A stretch of DNA of 64,000 nt from Aureococcus anophagefferens (lineage: Eukaryota; Sar; Pelagophyceae; Pelagomonadales; Pelagomonadaceae), in contig NW_008705566.1 in assembly GCF_000186865.1 (NCBI RefSeq), forward strand, positions 1,543,699-1,607,698, given 5' to 3'. Below the pieces are notes generated by a model. The model was not told where the DNA came from, did not search any database, and saw only the letters and a list, made by a program, of their open reading frames with translations. A program made the position numbers and the translations under genes. Positions 25,529 through 34,048 of the stretch are shown in pieces (position 1 is the first letter of the stretch; each line of letters opens with the position of its first letter).

Positions 25529-28093
25529 TCACGGCGACTCGATGAGGTCGCTGCTCACGCGCTCCTCGAACTCGCCGCTGTCGTACTCGACGTCGTACGT
25601 CTCGTCGCCGTGGACCTTGGCGATCTTGCCCGGGTAGAACTTGCCCCGCCCCTTGTACCGCGCGACGACGGCCTCGCCGAGATTGAAGAACGGCTCCGGC
25701 TCCGGCTCGGGCTCGGGCTCGGGCTCGGGCTCCGGCTCCGCCTCGGGCTCGGGCTCCGCTTCGGGCTCCGGCTCGGGCGCGGGCTCGGGCTCCAGCTCGG
25801 GAGCCGCGACCGGCTCGGGCGCCGTCGCTTCAGGCTCGGGCGCCGGTTTCACCGGCGGCGCGAGCTTGAATTTCCTCGGCACCTTCACATGCTTTTGGAA
25901 GTCGATCTCGATGTATATTTGGATGTGGTCCTCGGGCACCGCGGGCTCCTTGTCGCCGTCGTCGTAGTCGACGGCGTAGGTGCCGTCGCCGTTGCGCGCG
26001 GAGACGACGCCCGGGAACGACTTTTCCTTGCCCTTGTAGCGCGCGAGGACGCGCTCGCCGACGGCGAACTTGAACGCGGGCAGTTCGCCGTCGGCGGGCG
26101 CGTCCGGCGCGGCGGCGGCGACGGGCCGTCGGATCAGGTTCCCCGGCACGGCGACCTCCGCGTCGCCGTCCTCGTACGAGACGTCGTAGGCGCCGTCGCC
26201 GTGGTCCTTCGCGACGCGCCCCGCGTACCACCGCTTCTTGCCCTTGTAGAGCGCCTGGACCGCGTCGCCGACGGAGAAGACGCCGGGCCGGGCCGCGGCG
26301 CCCCGGAGCCGGTCGAGGGGGATCTTCGACTCGCGCTCGCCCCCGGCAAAGTCGACGTCGTAGGTGCCCTCGCCGTTGTTCCGCGCGACGACGCCGGGCC
26401 ACCACTCCTTGCCGTCCTGGTAGCGCGCCTCGCAGGCGTCGCCCGTCGCGAAGGGGGCCCGGAGCTTCGCCGGCGACGGCGGCGACTGCGGCGGGTCGGC
26501 CTTGGGCGGGTCGGCCTTGGGCGGGTCGGCCTTCTTCGGCGTGATCGCGAAGCCGGGGTCGACGCGGATCATGTCGGCTCGCACGCCGATCTCCGTCTCG
26601 CCGTCGCAGTACCAGATGTCGTAGGACCCGTCGCCCTGGACGCCGTCGATCTTGCCCGGGTAGTACTTCTCGCGGCCCTTGTAGCGCGCCTCGACGGGCT
26701 CGTTGCGGTCGAAGCGCGGCCGCACCGAGTCCCGCGCCACGCCCGCCTCGCCCTCGCCGAAGAGGTAGGCGACGTCGAAGACGTCGCCGGACTCGTCGAC
26801 CTTTTTCACGACGCCGGGCTCGAAGGCGTCGCCGCCCGCGCGGCGCGCCTCGACCTTGGAGCCCTCGACGACCGTCGCGCGGATGCGCCGCACGAGCGCC
26901 CGGGGGATCTTCGCCTCGTCCGTGCCGCCGATGCCCAGGCCCGGGAAGTGGACGTCGCACAGACCGTCGTCGTCGACGGCGTCGACGAGGCCCAGGACGT
27001 ACTCGGGCTTGCCCGCGTGGCGCGCCTCGACGCAGTCGCCGGCCGCGACGGCGCAGGCGCCGCCGGGCAGCAGCGTCATCCAGGCCGCGGGGACGCTCCG
27101 TTCGACGTCGCCGTCGCGGTAGCGCACGTCGAACGTGCCGTCGTCGTTCGACCCGAGGATCTCCGCGGCGAAGGCCTTCGAGGGGTTGCCCCGGAACCGC
27201 ACGTCGAAGACGCCGCCGACGGACGCCCGCGCTGCGTCGAGCTTCGCGGCGAGGTCGCGGTTCGCGTCGCTGAGCTTGAGGTTCGCCGCCGCGCCGTCGC
27301 GGAGGCCCGCGCCGAACCGCGTCGCGTCCGCCGACGACTTCGCGCACTCGCTCGCGGCCGCCGCGAGGCTCCGGTCGAGCTCGGCGTCGTGGAACTCGAG
27401 CTCGGCGCGCAGGCCGCGCTCCTCCTTGAGCAGGTCCTTGAGCTCGTTCTTCCGCGCGACGGCCCTGGCGGCCTTGGCCGCGTTCGACGCGCACGACGCG
27501 TCCATCCACGCGACGCGCGCGCGCTCCTCGGCGAGCTGGCGCTGCAGGTCGCGCTTGTCGTCGTCGAGCTTCGTGATGATGCACTCGTAGAAGAAGCTCG
27601 CGTCGCTCCGGCGCTTCGGCGGCTTCACCTCGAGGGGCCCGCGGCGGCCCGTGACGACGGGGCGGCCCCGCGTCGCGGCGAGCGCCGCGCGCGCGTCGGC
27701 CTCGACCTGGCGCACGCGCGCGGCCCGCAGCGACGCCTCCAGGGCGAGCGACGCGTCGACGACGCCGCCGCAGCGCGTCGTCAGCTCCGGCGTCGCCGCG
27801 TCGGCCGTCTCGACGAGCGCCGTGAGATGCTTCACGCCGCCCGCCGCGAGGACGTACTGCGCCTCGACGGGCGGCAGCACCTCGTCGCCCCAGTCCAAAC
27901 CCGCGGCGCCGAGCTGTTCCACGCGCTGCGCCAGCAGCATCATGGCCACGCTCTTCGTCATCGTGCCGGACGTCGCCGCGAACTGGCCGTCCCAGCGCGC
28001 GTCCCAGGTACCCGCGGGCACGAGCTTCCTGGCCTCCGCCAACGTGAGCTCGCACTCGAGGTGCTCGTCCGCGAGGGACGCGGCGGCGCCCAT
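25529..28093 (-). CDS. Protein with eight Tudor/Agenet-like repeats
   Basis: The first ATG (28093) gives 854 residues. An N-terminal unique region and a coiled coil ([38 protein letters not shown]) precede eight repeats of about 50-60 residues. The pattern is G-(D/E)-x-V-x-A-R-Y-K-G, then Y-P-G-x-(I/V), G-D-G-x-Y-D-V-x-Y-x-D-G-(D/E). The repeats fit Tudor-like beta-barrels that read methyl-lysine or methyl-arginine, or bind DNA. Aromatic positions are kept in the last five repeats and weaker in the first three. A Pro-Glu repeat linker (about 25695-25830) sits before the last repeat. It is probably nuclear; partners are unknown. Confidence 0.82.
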   Translation of the reverse strand: MGAAASLADEHLECELTLAEARKLVPAGTWDARWDGQFAATSGTMTKSVAMMLLAQRVEQLGAAGLDWGDEVLPPVEAQYVLAAGGVKHLTALVETADAATPELTTRCGGVVDASLALEASLRAARVRQVEADARAALAATRGRPVVTGRRGPLEVKPPKRRSDASFFYECIITKLDDDKRDLQRQLAEERARVAWMDASCASNAAKAARAVARKNELKDLLKEERGLRAELEFHDAELDRSLAAAASECAKSSADATRFGAGLRDGAAANLKLSDANRDLAAKLDAARASVGGVFDVRFRGNPSKAFAAEILGSNDDGTFDVRYRDGDVERSVPAAWMTLLPGGACAVAAGDCVEARHAGKPEYVLGLVDAVDDDGLCDVHFPGLGIGGTDEAKIPRALVRRIRATVVEGSKVEARRAGGDAFEPGVVKKVDESGDVFDVAYLFGEGEAGVARDSVRPRFDRNEPVEARYKGREKYYPGKIDGVQGDGSYDIWYCDGETEIGVRADMIRVDPGFAITPKKADPPKADPPKADPPQSPPSPAKLRAPFATGDACEARYQDGKEWWPGVVARNNGEGTYDVDFAGGERESKIPLDRLRGAAARPGVFSVGDAVQALYKGKKRWYAGRVAKDHGDGAYDVSYEDGDAEVAVPGNLIRRPVAAAAPDAPADGELPAFKFAVGERVLARYKGKEKSFPGVVSARNGDGTYAVDYDDGDKEPAVPEDHIQIYIEIDFQKHVKVPRKFKLAPPVKPAPEPEATAPEPVAAPELEPEPAPEPEPEAEPEPEAEPEPEPEPEPEPEPEPFFNLGEAVVARYKGRGKFYPGKIAKVHGDETYDVEYDSGEFEERVSSDLIESP
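25690..25830. repeat. Coding simple repeat, Pro-Glu linker
   Basis: A 6-bp unit (ggctcc or ggctcg) with variants encodes an alternating Pro-Glu stretch on the minus strand, interrupted by Ala. It links the seventh and eighth Tudor-like repeats and would form a stiff, negatively charged spacer. Confidence 0.85.
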
Positions 28094-28220
28094 TGCGGGC
28101 TGCCCGGAACTGACGACGAGGATGTCGGCGCTCACCCAGGCGTTGCAGACGTCGATGCGGGCTGCCCGGAACCGACGACGAGGATGTCGGCGCTCTCCCG
28201 ACAGGCGTTGCAGACGTCGA
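28094..28220. repeat. Tandem duplication of about 62-65 bp upstream of the Tudor-like gene
   Basis: Copies at 28094-28155 and 28156-28220 both begin tgcgggctgcccggaac and end gttgcagacgtcga, and differ by one substitution and a small indel around ctcacccagg versus ctctcccgacagg. The array abuts the ATG on the minus strand. It lies in the 232-bp divergent promoter shared with the small TM-protein gene. Confidence 0.85.
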
Positions 28221-28325
28221 TGCCGCTCGTTTTACAGGACTTCAAGAGCGTTTTTTGAAGCTCTCGCCACAAATTCCTCGACCCGCAGCGCAACTCGATA
28301 TCCAACTTCTACGCTCAACACAATC

Positions 28326-29141
28326 ATGCCTCTCTCCGTCGAAGACCAGTATGTACTCTCGGCGTCCCCACGACACCGCCGCTGAGTGAAAAATTGCGAG
28401 AAAATCGACCGGAAGGGGGAGAAATCGCGTGTGTATCCACCGTCGCGGGCGCGAGAGCCATCGCGCGTGTTCTCAGAGCGCATGTGTGGCGATCGCGAGG
28501 GACTATCGCGTGTGTGGCCCGATCGCCAAGAAACGCCCCGACCGGCGCCGACCGCGCGAACCGCGGCGCGATCGTCGCTCGACCGCCTCGACCGATCGCG
28601 AAGAACCGCGACCCGCACGCGCGACCGCCCCGATGCTATCGTCGCTCGACCACCTCGACCGATCGCGAAGAACCACCCCGATGCGCGCCGGACGCTCGAC
28701 CGCCTCCCCCGTCGCTCCAGGTACCGCTACGCGATCCGCGTCATCGGCTTCGCCAACCTCACCTTCTACATCTTCATCTACGGCGACCGCTACTACTTCG
28801 ACAGCAAGGCCGGCTACGCGTGGAGCCCCGACCATTACGATGAGAAGGGTAACACGACGCTCGAGTTCGAGATGATGCTCATCTCGACCTACTTCGTCCT
28901 CGGCCTCTGCATGATCGGCGCGTCCTTCGACGACAACCTCGACAAGTGCGCGTGGCTCGTCAACTTCTGCATCTTCGGCGCGTTCGGCGCGCACGGCGTC
29001 GCGATGATCTTCGGCGCGCTCAACGACTGGGAGCGCGAGTGGGGCCACGTCATGCCCTACGGCGACGTGCCCCTGCTCATGGTCTTCTCCACCGTGCTCT
29101 ACATCCTCAAGGGCAAGTACGAGGGCCTCAAGGCCAACTAG
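28326..29141 (+). CDS. Small four-TM protein, two exons
   Basis: Exon 1 (28326-28348) encodes MPLSVEDQ, and exon 2 (28721-29141) starts within the Gln codon and continues YRYAIRVIGFANLTFYIFIYGD. The donor is GTATGT and the acceptor ctccag; joined, 147 residues. About four hydrophobic helices are seen (NLTFYIFIYG, MLISTYFVLGLCMIGA, WLVNFCIFGAFGAHGVAMIFGA, LLMVFSTVLYIL) with a conserved-looking NDWEREWGHVMPYGDVP loop. It is a membrane protein of unknown function. The exon-1 frame alone would stop after 19 residues, and the frame upstream of exon 2 has no start, so the join is needed. Confidence 0.75.
28572..28705. repeat. Minisatellite inside an intron, 67-bp unit
   Basis: Within the 372-bp intron of the four-TM gene, two copies of about 67 bp start at 28572 and 28639 (tcgtcgctcgaccnc, then tcgaccgatcgcgaagaac). 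Weaker, older copies seem to lie upstream (gatcgccaagaaacgcccc). The array explains why this intron is longer than the 53-64-bp introns of other genes here. Confidence 0.75.
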
Positions 29142-29268
29142 AGCAAGACACTGCCAGGACATCTCTAGAGCGCGCGCACCCCGAAGCCGCGCCGCGTCGC
29201 CTCCCGCCCCCCCGCCCCACCACGTGTACACACGAGGAGCCGAACCGCACACACACTAAAACAGCCGC

Positions 29269-30128
29269 CTAGAGCTCGCCGTAGCGCCTCCGCTTCGCGC
29301 CGCCGGACTCGCCGGACTCGCCGGCCTCGAGGCGCGCGAGCGCCTCCGCCTCGCGCGTCGCCCGGTCCTTCTTCGACTTCTTCTTGCGGCCGAACCTGTG
29401 GGACGGGGGCGGTGCGCGCGGCGGAATGCGCGCGGGCCGGCGCGGAGAGCAAACTCGTCGTACCCGTCCTCCTCGACCTGGGGCTTCGCGTAGTCGCGGT
29501 CACTTTGCCGCTCGTTGTAGCCGCCCGCGCGGCCCTCGCGGTCGCCGCCCGCGCCGTCGGGCTTGGAGACGCCGCACTTGTTGCACATGAGCCGCTTCTT
29601 CCAGTTCAGGTTCCCGCAGGCCGCGCAGTTCCAGTCGCCGGGCTCCGGCCGCCGGCCCTTGCCGCCCTGGCCCCGGTCGCGGTGGTCGCCGCCGCCCTTG
29701 CCGCCCGCGGACATGGGCTTGCACTCGCCGCAGCGGTTGCACTCGTCGCGCCGCGCGAAGTTCACGTTCGAGCAGTTCGGGCACGGCCAGTCGCCGTCGC
29801 GCCCGGGGCCGCCGCGGCCGCCGCCGCGGCCGCCGCCGTAGCCGCCGCGGCCGCCGCCGCGGTCGCGGTCCGAGTAGCCGCGCGGGCTGCGGTCGCGGTC
29901 GCGGTCGCGGTCGCGGTAGTCGCCGCCGCCGCCGCGGCCGTAGTCCCGCGGCGAGAACGCGCCCTTGCCCTTGCCCTTGCCCTTGCCCGGCGGCGGCGGC
30001 GGCGGGCCGCCCTCGAGCGGCTCGATGAGCACCGAGTTGCGGGACAGGTTCGGCGTCTCGCGCATGCGCTCAATCCAGCTCGACGAGGGGTCGCGGAGCG
30101 TCTTCCGCTCCCGGGAGTCGTCGCCCAT
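29269..30128 (-). CDS. RanBP2-zinc-finger, Arg/Gly-rich RNA-binding protein, two exons
   Basis: Exons 29455-30128 and 29269-29395 (minus) give 266 residues. Order: an N-terminal segment with [20 protein letters not shown], a Pro run and Gly-Lys repeat, an RD/RG-rich region, then two RanBP2-type fingers ([25 protein letters not shown] and [21 protein letters not shown]). These resemble the ssRNA-binding fingers of ZRANB2-type splicing factors. The C-terminus is basic ([19 protein letters not shown], then RRRYGEL). The 59-bp intron is GTTTGC...ACAG; without it the C-terminus becomes an Arg-rich non-conserved tail. Probably nuclear. Confidence 0.82.
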
Positions 30129-30399
30129 TTTTGGCCGAAGCGGTCGGCGCCGGCGGCGCCGCTGGCTGCCACTTGGACCTCAGGCTGATCGACGTCGCCG
30201 GCGTCGGCTCAAGTCGTGGCGCCGGCGCCGCGGCGCCCAGGAAGGCCTCCAGGACGCCTCCCAGGCCGCGCCGCGCTGCCCGAGGCCTCGCCCGCGACGG
30301 CGTCCGTCGCACCGCCAACGCCCCTTCCACGCCCAAGAGGCGTGGCAAATTCATCGGCGTGTTTTTTGTGTTAAACCAGGCGTCATGGTCGCGGCGCGC

Positions 30400-30940
30400 T
30401 CAGTGGACGACCTCGAAGAGCCCCGCGGCGCCCATGCCGCCGCCGATGCACATCGTGACCTGCGTGCGGCGCGGCGTCGGCGCGGCGCGCGGAAATTGAA
30501 CACAAAGAAGGAAGGGAAGGCAGGGAAGCCCTCGGAAACGTCCTAGACGATCTCCTCCACACGGGGGTTCAAAAATGGGTCAAAATTTGAGTTCTGGTCT
30601 TTGGGAAGTTCTTCGTCATCGGGCCGGGTCAAGAGAGGAACGGACGCGGGCGGACGCGCCACTACGTGCTTGGCCTTGCGGCGCTGGCCCTCGAGGAGCA
30701 CGTGGCCGACCATGCGCGAGCCCGTCATGCCGAAGGGGTGGCCGATGGCGATGGAGCCGCCGTTGACGTTGCACTTCGCCGGGTCGACGCCGAGCACGCG
30801 CATGGCGTGGAGCGGCACGACGGCGAAGGCCTCGTTGATCTCCCAGAGGTCGATGTCGTCCACGGTCAGCCCCGCCTTGGCCAGCAGCTTCGGCACGGCG
30901 ACGACGGGCCCGACGCCCATCTCCTCGGGCGCGCAGCCGC

Positions 30941-30971
<31 letters not shown>

Positions 30972-31799
30972 CGCCGTGCCGCGCTTCGCCGCGAGGTCGC
31001 CGTCCATGACGACGCAGGACGACGCGCCGTCGCTCAGCTGGCTCGCGTTGCCGGCCGTGATCGTCGCCGACGCGTCGTCGTCGCCGCGGACGGGCGCGAG
31101 CTTCTCGACGCTGGCGAGCGTCGTGCCCGGCCGGTTGCACTCGTCCTTGGTCACGGTGTAGGCGACCTCCGAGACCTCGCCCGTCTCCTTATCCTTGACG
31201 GACATGACCGTGTCCATGGGCACGATCTCGTCGTCGTAGAAGCCCGCGGCCTGCGCGGCGGCCGTGCGCGCCTGGCATTCCACGGCGTAGGCGTCCTGGT
31301 CCTCCCGGGAGACGCCGTACTTGGCCGCGACGATGTCCGCCGTCTCGATCATGGGCATCCACAGCGCCGGGTAACTCCCCATGAGCTTCTTTTCGACGAC
31401 CGTCGTCTTCGCGACGACGGGCTGGACCATGGAGATGGACTCGACGCCGCAGCCGATCGCGACGTCGGCGGCGCCGGAGCCCACGTGCATCGCCGCGGAC
31501 GCCACGGCCTGGAGGCCCGAGGAGCAGAAGCGGTTGATCGTCGCGCCCGACGTCGTCGCCGGGCAGCCGGCCCAGAGCGCCGCGTTGCGCGCGATGTTCA
31601 TGCCCGTCGCGCCCTCGCCGAAGCCGCAGCCGGCGATGACGTCGTCGACCTCGCTCGGGTGCACGCCCGCGCGCTCGATGGCGTGCTGGATCGTGTGGCC
31701 CAGCATGGCCGCGCCGTGGGTCTTGTTGAAGCCGCCGCGGAAACTCTTGGCCAGGCCCGTGCGGGCCGTCGACGCGATGACCACCGTCTTCGAGGCCAT
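30400..31799 (-). CDS. Thiolase (acetyl-CoA C-acetyltransferase or 3-ketoacyl-CoA thiolase), two exons
   Basis: Exon 1 is 30666-31799 and exon 2 is 30400-30459 (minus), joined by a 206-bp GT-AG intron (CAC|GTAGTG...CGCAG|GTC). The 397-residue product has nucleophile Cys92 in INRFCSSGLQA, the NEAFA motif, His in GSIAIGHPFGMTGSRM and the second catalytic cysteine Cys382 in VTMCIGGGMGAAGLFE, which lies in exon 2. An unspliced reading would lose that cysteine. The enzyme condenses or cleaves acyl-CoAs in beta-oxidation or the start of isoprenoid synthesis. No clear targeting peptide (MASKTVVIAS...) is seen. Divergent to bL28m across 179 bp. Confidence 0.93.
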
Positions 31800-31978
31800 C
31801 TTGTCGGTCGCACGGAGGCGGCGGTGGGCGAGCGAGTGGTCGTCGCGCTCCGAGGTGCAAGGCGTTTCTCGCCTCAAGCTCAGCGAGCGGCTCGCCACCC
31901 ACGCCGCCACCGACGCGTCGCGCGCGCGGCCGACGACAGCTTATAAACCCGCCACGGGACCGGAGAGCGATCGCATCG
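31800..31978. promoter_or_regulatory. Bidirectional promoter, thiolase and bL28m
   Basis: 179 bp separate two divergent ATGs. Near the bL28m side lies ttataaac at about 31939, a TATA-like sequence some 40 bp from that ATG. No other motif is clear. Confidence 0.45.
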
Positions 31979-32401
31979 ATGCTCCGCGCCGGCTCGTCGC
32001 GCCTCCTGGCCTTTCGCCCCGCGCCGGCCTTCGCCGCACGAGCAGCACCGCTCTCGCCGCCGCTCGGCGCCTGCGCCGCGCGCGAGTTCGCGTCGGGGCG
32101 GAGCAAGCGGGGCATCTACGCGGGCAAGGACGTGCGCTCCGGGAACAACGTGTCGTTCTCGCACCGGAAGACGCGGCGGACGTTCAAGCCGAACGCGCAG
32201 CGGAAGCGGCTCTGGAGCGCGTCGCTCGGCTGCTGGCTGCGCTTCAACGTGACGACGCACGCCCTGCGCTGCATCGACAAGGCCGGCGGCATCGACGAGT
32301 ACTTGTTGGGGACGCCGGACGCGAAGCTCGACTCCATCTCCGGGCAGAACGCGAAGCGGCTCGTCGAGGCCGCGCGCGCGTCCGAGGGGGGGCAGTCGTA
32401 A
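31979..32401 (+). CDS. Mitochondrial (or organellar) ribosomal protein bL28
   Basis: The 140-residue product has a basic Ala/Arg/Ser presequence of about 38 residues, then the bL28 core: SKRGIYAGKDVRSGNNVSFSHRKTRR, TFKPNAQRKRLWSASLG, RFNVTTHALRCIDKAGGIDEYLL. The conserved G-N-x-x-S-H-x-x-x-x-T signature is intact. It is a large-subunit protein. The presequence lacks a signal-peptide-like core, so mitochondria are more likely than plastid. Confidence 0.9.
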   Translation: MLRAGSSRLLAFRPAPAFAARAAPLSPPLGACAAREFASGRSKRGIYAGKDVRSGNNVSFSHRKTRRTFKPNAQRKRLWSASLGCWLRFNVTTHALRCIDKAGGIDEYLLGTPDAKLDSISGQNAKRLVEAARASEGGQS

Positions 32402-32471
32402 GCGAGGCCGGGTTTAGCAGCTACGGCGAAGGGGAGAGGGGGAGCTTGGGGCCGATCGGGGCGGGGCCGCT

Positions 32472-33902
32472 TCACTCGCCCATCCACTTGGGCGCGCGCC
32501 ACGTCTTGCCCGCGTAGACGGCGTCGTCGCCGAGCTCGGACTCGATGCGGAGGAGCTGGTTGTACTTGGCGAGGCGCTCGCTGCGGCAGGGCGCGCCCGT
32601 CTTGATCTGGCCCGTGCAGAGGCCCACGGCGATGTCGGCGATGTACGTGTCCTCCGTCTCGCCGGACCGGTGGCTCGTCATGATGCCCCAGCCCGCCTGC
32701 TTGGACATCTTGACGGCGTCGATGGACTCGGAGACGGAGCCGATCTGGTTGACCTTGAGGAGGAGCGCGTTGCAGGCGTCCTCCTCGATGGCGCGCTTGA
32801 TGCGCGACGGGTTCGTGACGGTGATGTCGTCGCCGACGGACTGGACCGTCGCGCGGACCTTGGGCGAGAAGTTGGTCCAGGCGGCCCAGTCGTCCTGGTC
32901 GAAGGCGTCCTCGATGGTGACGATGGGGTACTCGGCGCAGAGGTCCGCGTAGAAGTCCGCGAGCTCGGCCGCGGTCATCTTGAGCTTCGGGTCGTCGCGC
33001 TCGTCCGCGGGGTAGAAGGTGCCGAGGTCGTAGCAGTCCTCGCCGTCGACCTTGAACTCGGACGCGGCGACGTCCATGCCGATCTCGCACATGCCCTCGT
33101 AGCCCGCGGCCGTGATCGCCTCCATGACGAGCTCGACGCCTTCCCGCGCGTCGCAGGGCGGCGCGAAGCCGCCCTCGTCGCCGATGAGCGTCGCGTCGCC
33201 GCCGAACTTGTCCTTGATGATCTTCTTGAGCGCGTGGTAGCACTCCGTGCCCACGCGGAGGCCCTCGGAGAAGGAGCTCGCGCCCGTGGGGATGATGAAG
33301 TACTCCTGGAACGCGAGCTTGTTGCCCGCGTGGGAGCCGCCGTTGATGACGTTGAAGGCCGGCACGGGCAGCACGTTGGCCTCGCTGTTGCCCGCGAGGT
33401 CCGCGATGTGCTTGTAGAGCGGCACGCCCTTGGCCGCCGCGCCCGCCTTGGCCGCCGCGAGCGACACGCCGAGGATCGCGTTCGCGCCGAGGTTCGCCTT
33501 GTTCGGCGTGCCGTCGAGGTCGATGCAGAGGTTGTCGATGGCGCGCTGGTCCGCCGCGTCCATGCCGCAGACCGCCGGGCCCAGGACCTCGTTCACGTTC
33601 TTGACCGCCTGGAGGCACCCCTTGCCGAGGTAGCGGCCCTTGTCGCCGTCGCGCAGCTCGCAGGCCTCGTGCACGCCCGTCGACGCGCCGGAGGGCACGG
33701 ACGCGCGGAACATGCCCAGCGACGTGAACATCTCCACCTCGACCGTCGGGTTGCCCCGCGAGTCGAGGATCTCGCAGGCCTTGACGGCCGTGATCGTGCC
33801 CGCGCCCTCGGCGGCCATCGCCACCTGGCGCGGCGTCTGCGACAGCTTGGACGCCGGGGCGAAGGCCGTGGCGCCGGCGAGCAAGAGGAGGGAGGCCTTC
33901 AT
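32472..33902 (-). CDS. ENO: Enolase with secondary-plastid-type presequence
   Basis: The 476-residue enzyme converts 2-phosphoglycerate to phosphoenolpyruvate. Catalytic features are present: [19 protein letters not shown] loop, [47 protein letters not shown] and the SHRSGETED loop. It begins [19 protein letters not shown]: a hydrophobic signal peptide followed by an AFAP motif, the usual cleavage-site signature of bipartite presequences in diatoms and other algae with red-derived plastids. That places it in the plastid and implies a plastid route from 3-phosphoglycerate to PEP. The ATG at 33902 gives this presequence directly. Confidence 0.93.
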   Translation of the reverse strand: MKASLLLLAGATAFAPASKLSQTPRQVAMAAEGAGTITAVKACEILDSRGNPTVEVEMFTSLGMFRASVPSGASTGVHEACELRDGDKGRYLGKGCLQAVKNVNEVLGPAVCGMDAADQRAIDNLCIDLDGTPNKANLGANAILGVSLAAAKAGAAAKGVPLYKHIADLAGNSEANVLPVPAFNVINGGSHAGNKLAFQEYFIIPTGASSFSEGLRVGTECYHALKKIIKDKFGGDATLIGDEGGFAPPCDAREGVELVMEAITAAGYEGMCEIGMDVAASEFKVDGEDCYDLGTFYPADERDDPKLKMTAAELADFYADLCAEYPIVTIEDAFDQDDWAAWTNFSPKVRATVQSVGDDITVTNPSRIKRAIEEDACNALLLKVNQIGSVSESIDAVKMSKQAGWGIMTSHRSGETEDTYIADIAVGLCTGQIKTGAPCRSERLAKYNQLLRIESELGDDAVYAGKTWRAPKWMGE

Positions 33903-34048
33903 GGTGTGAAAGAGTGCTTGATGTCTCGACAACAGATGCGACGGCGAGGCTCGAAGAAGCGCGGCTTCACTTCAATTCGCAAAGGCACCATCGGCAAATT
34001 GGACTCGTGTTGCCGTCCACTACTTCGTCCAGTCCACAAAAACACACA

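Noticed and set aside
30070..30354. Small minus-strand gene between the zinc-finger and thiolase genes
   Set aside because: It overlaps the start of the zinc-finger gene in another frame and has no conserved feature; more likely 5' UTR or promoter.
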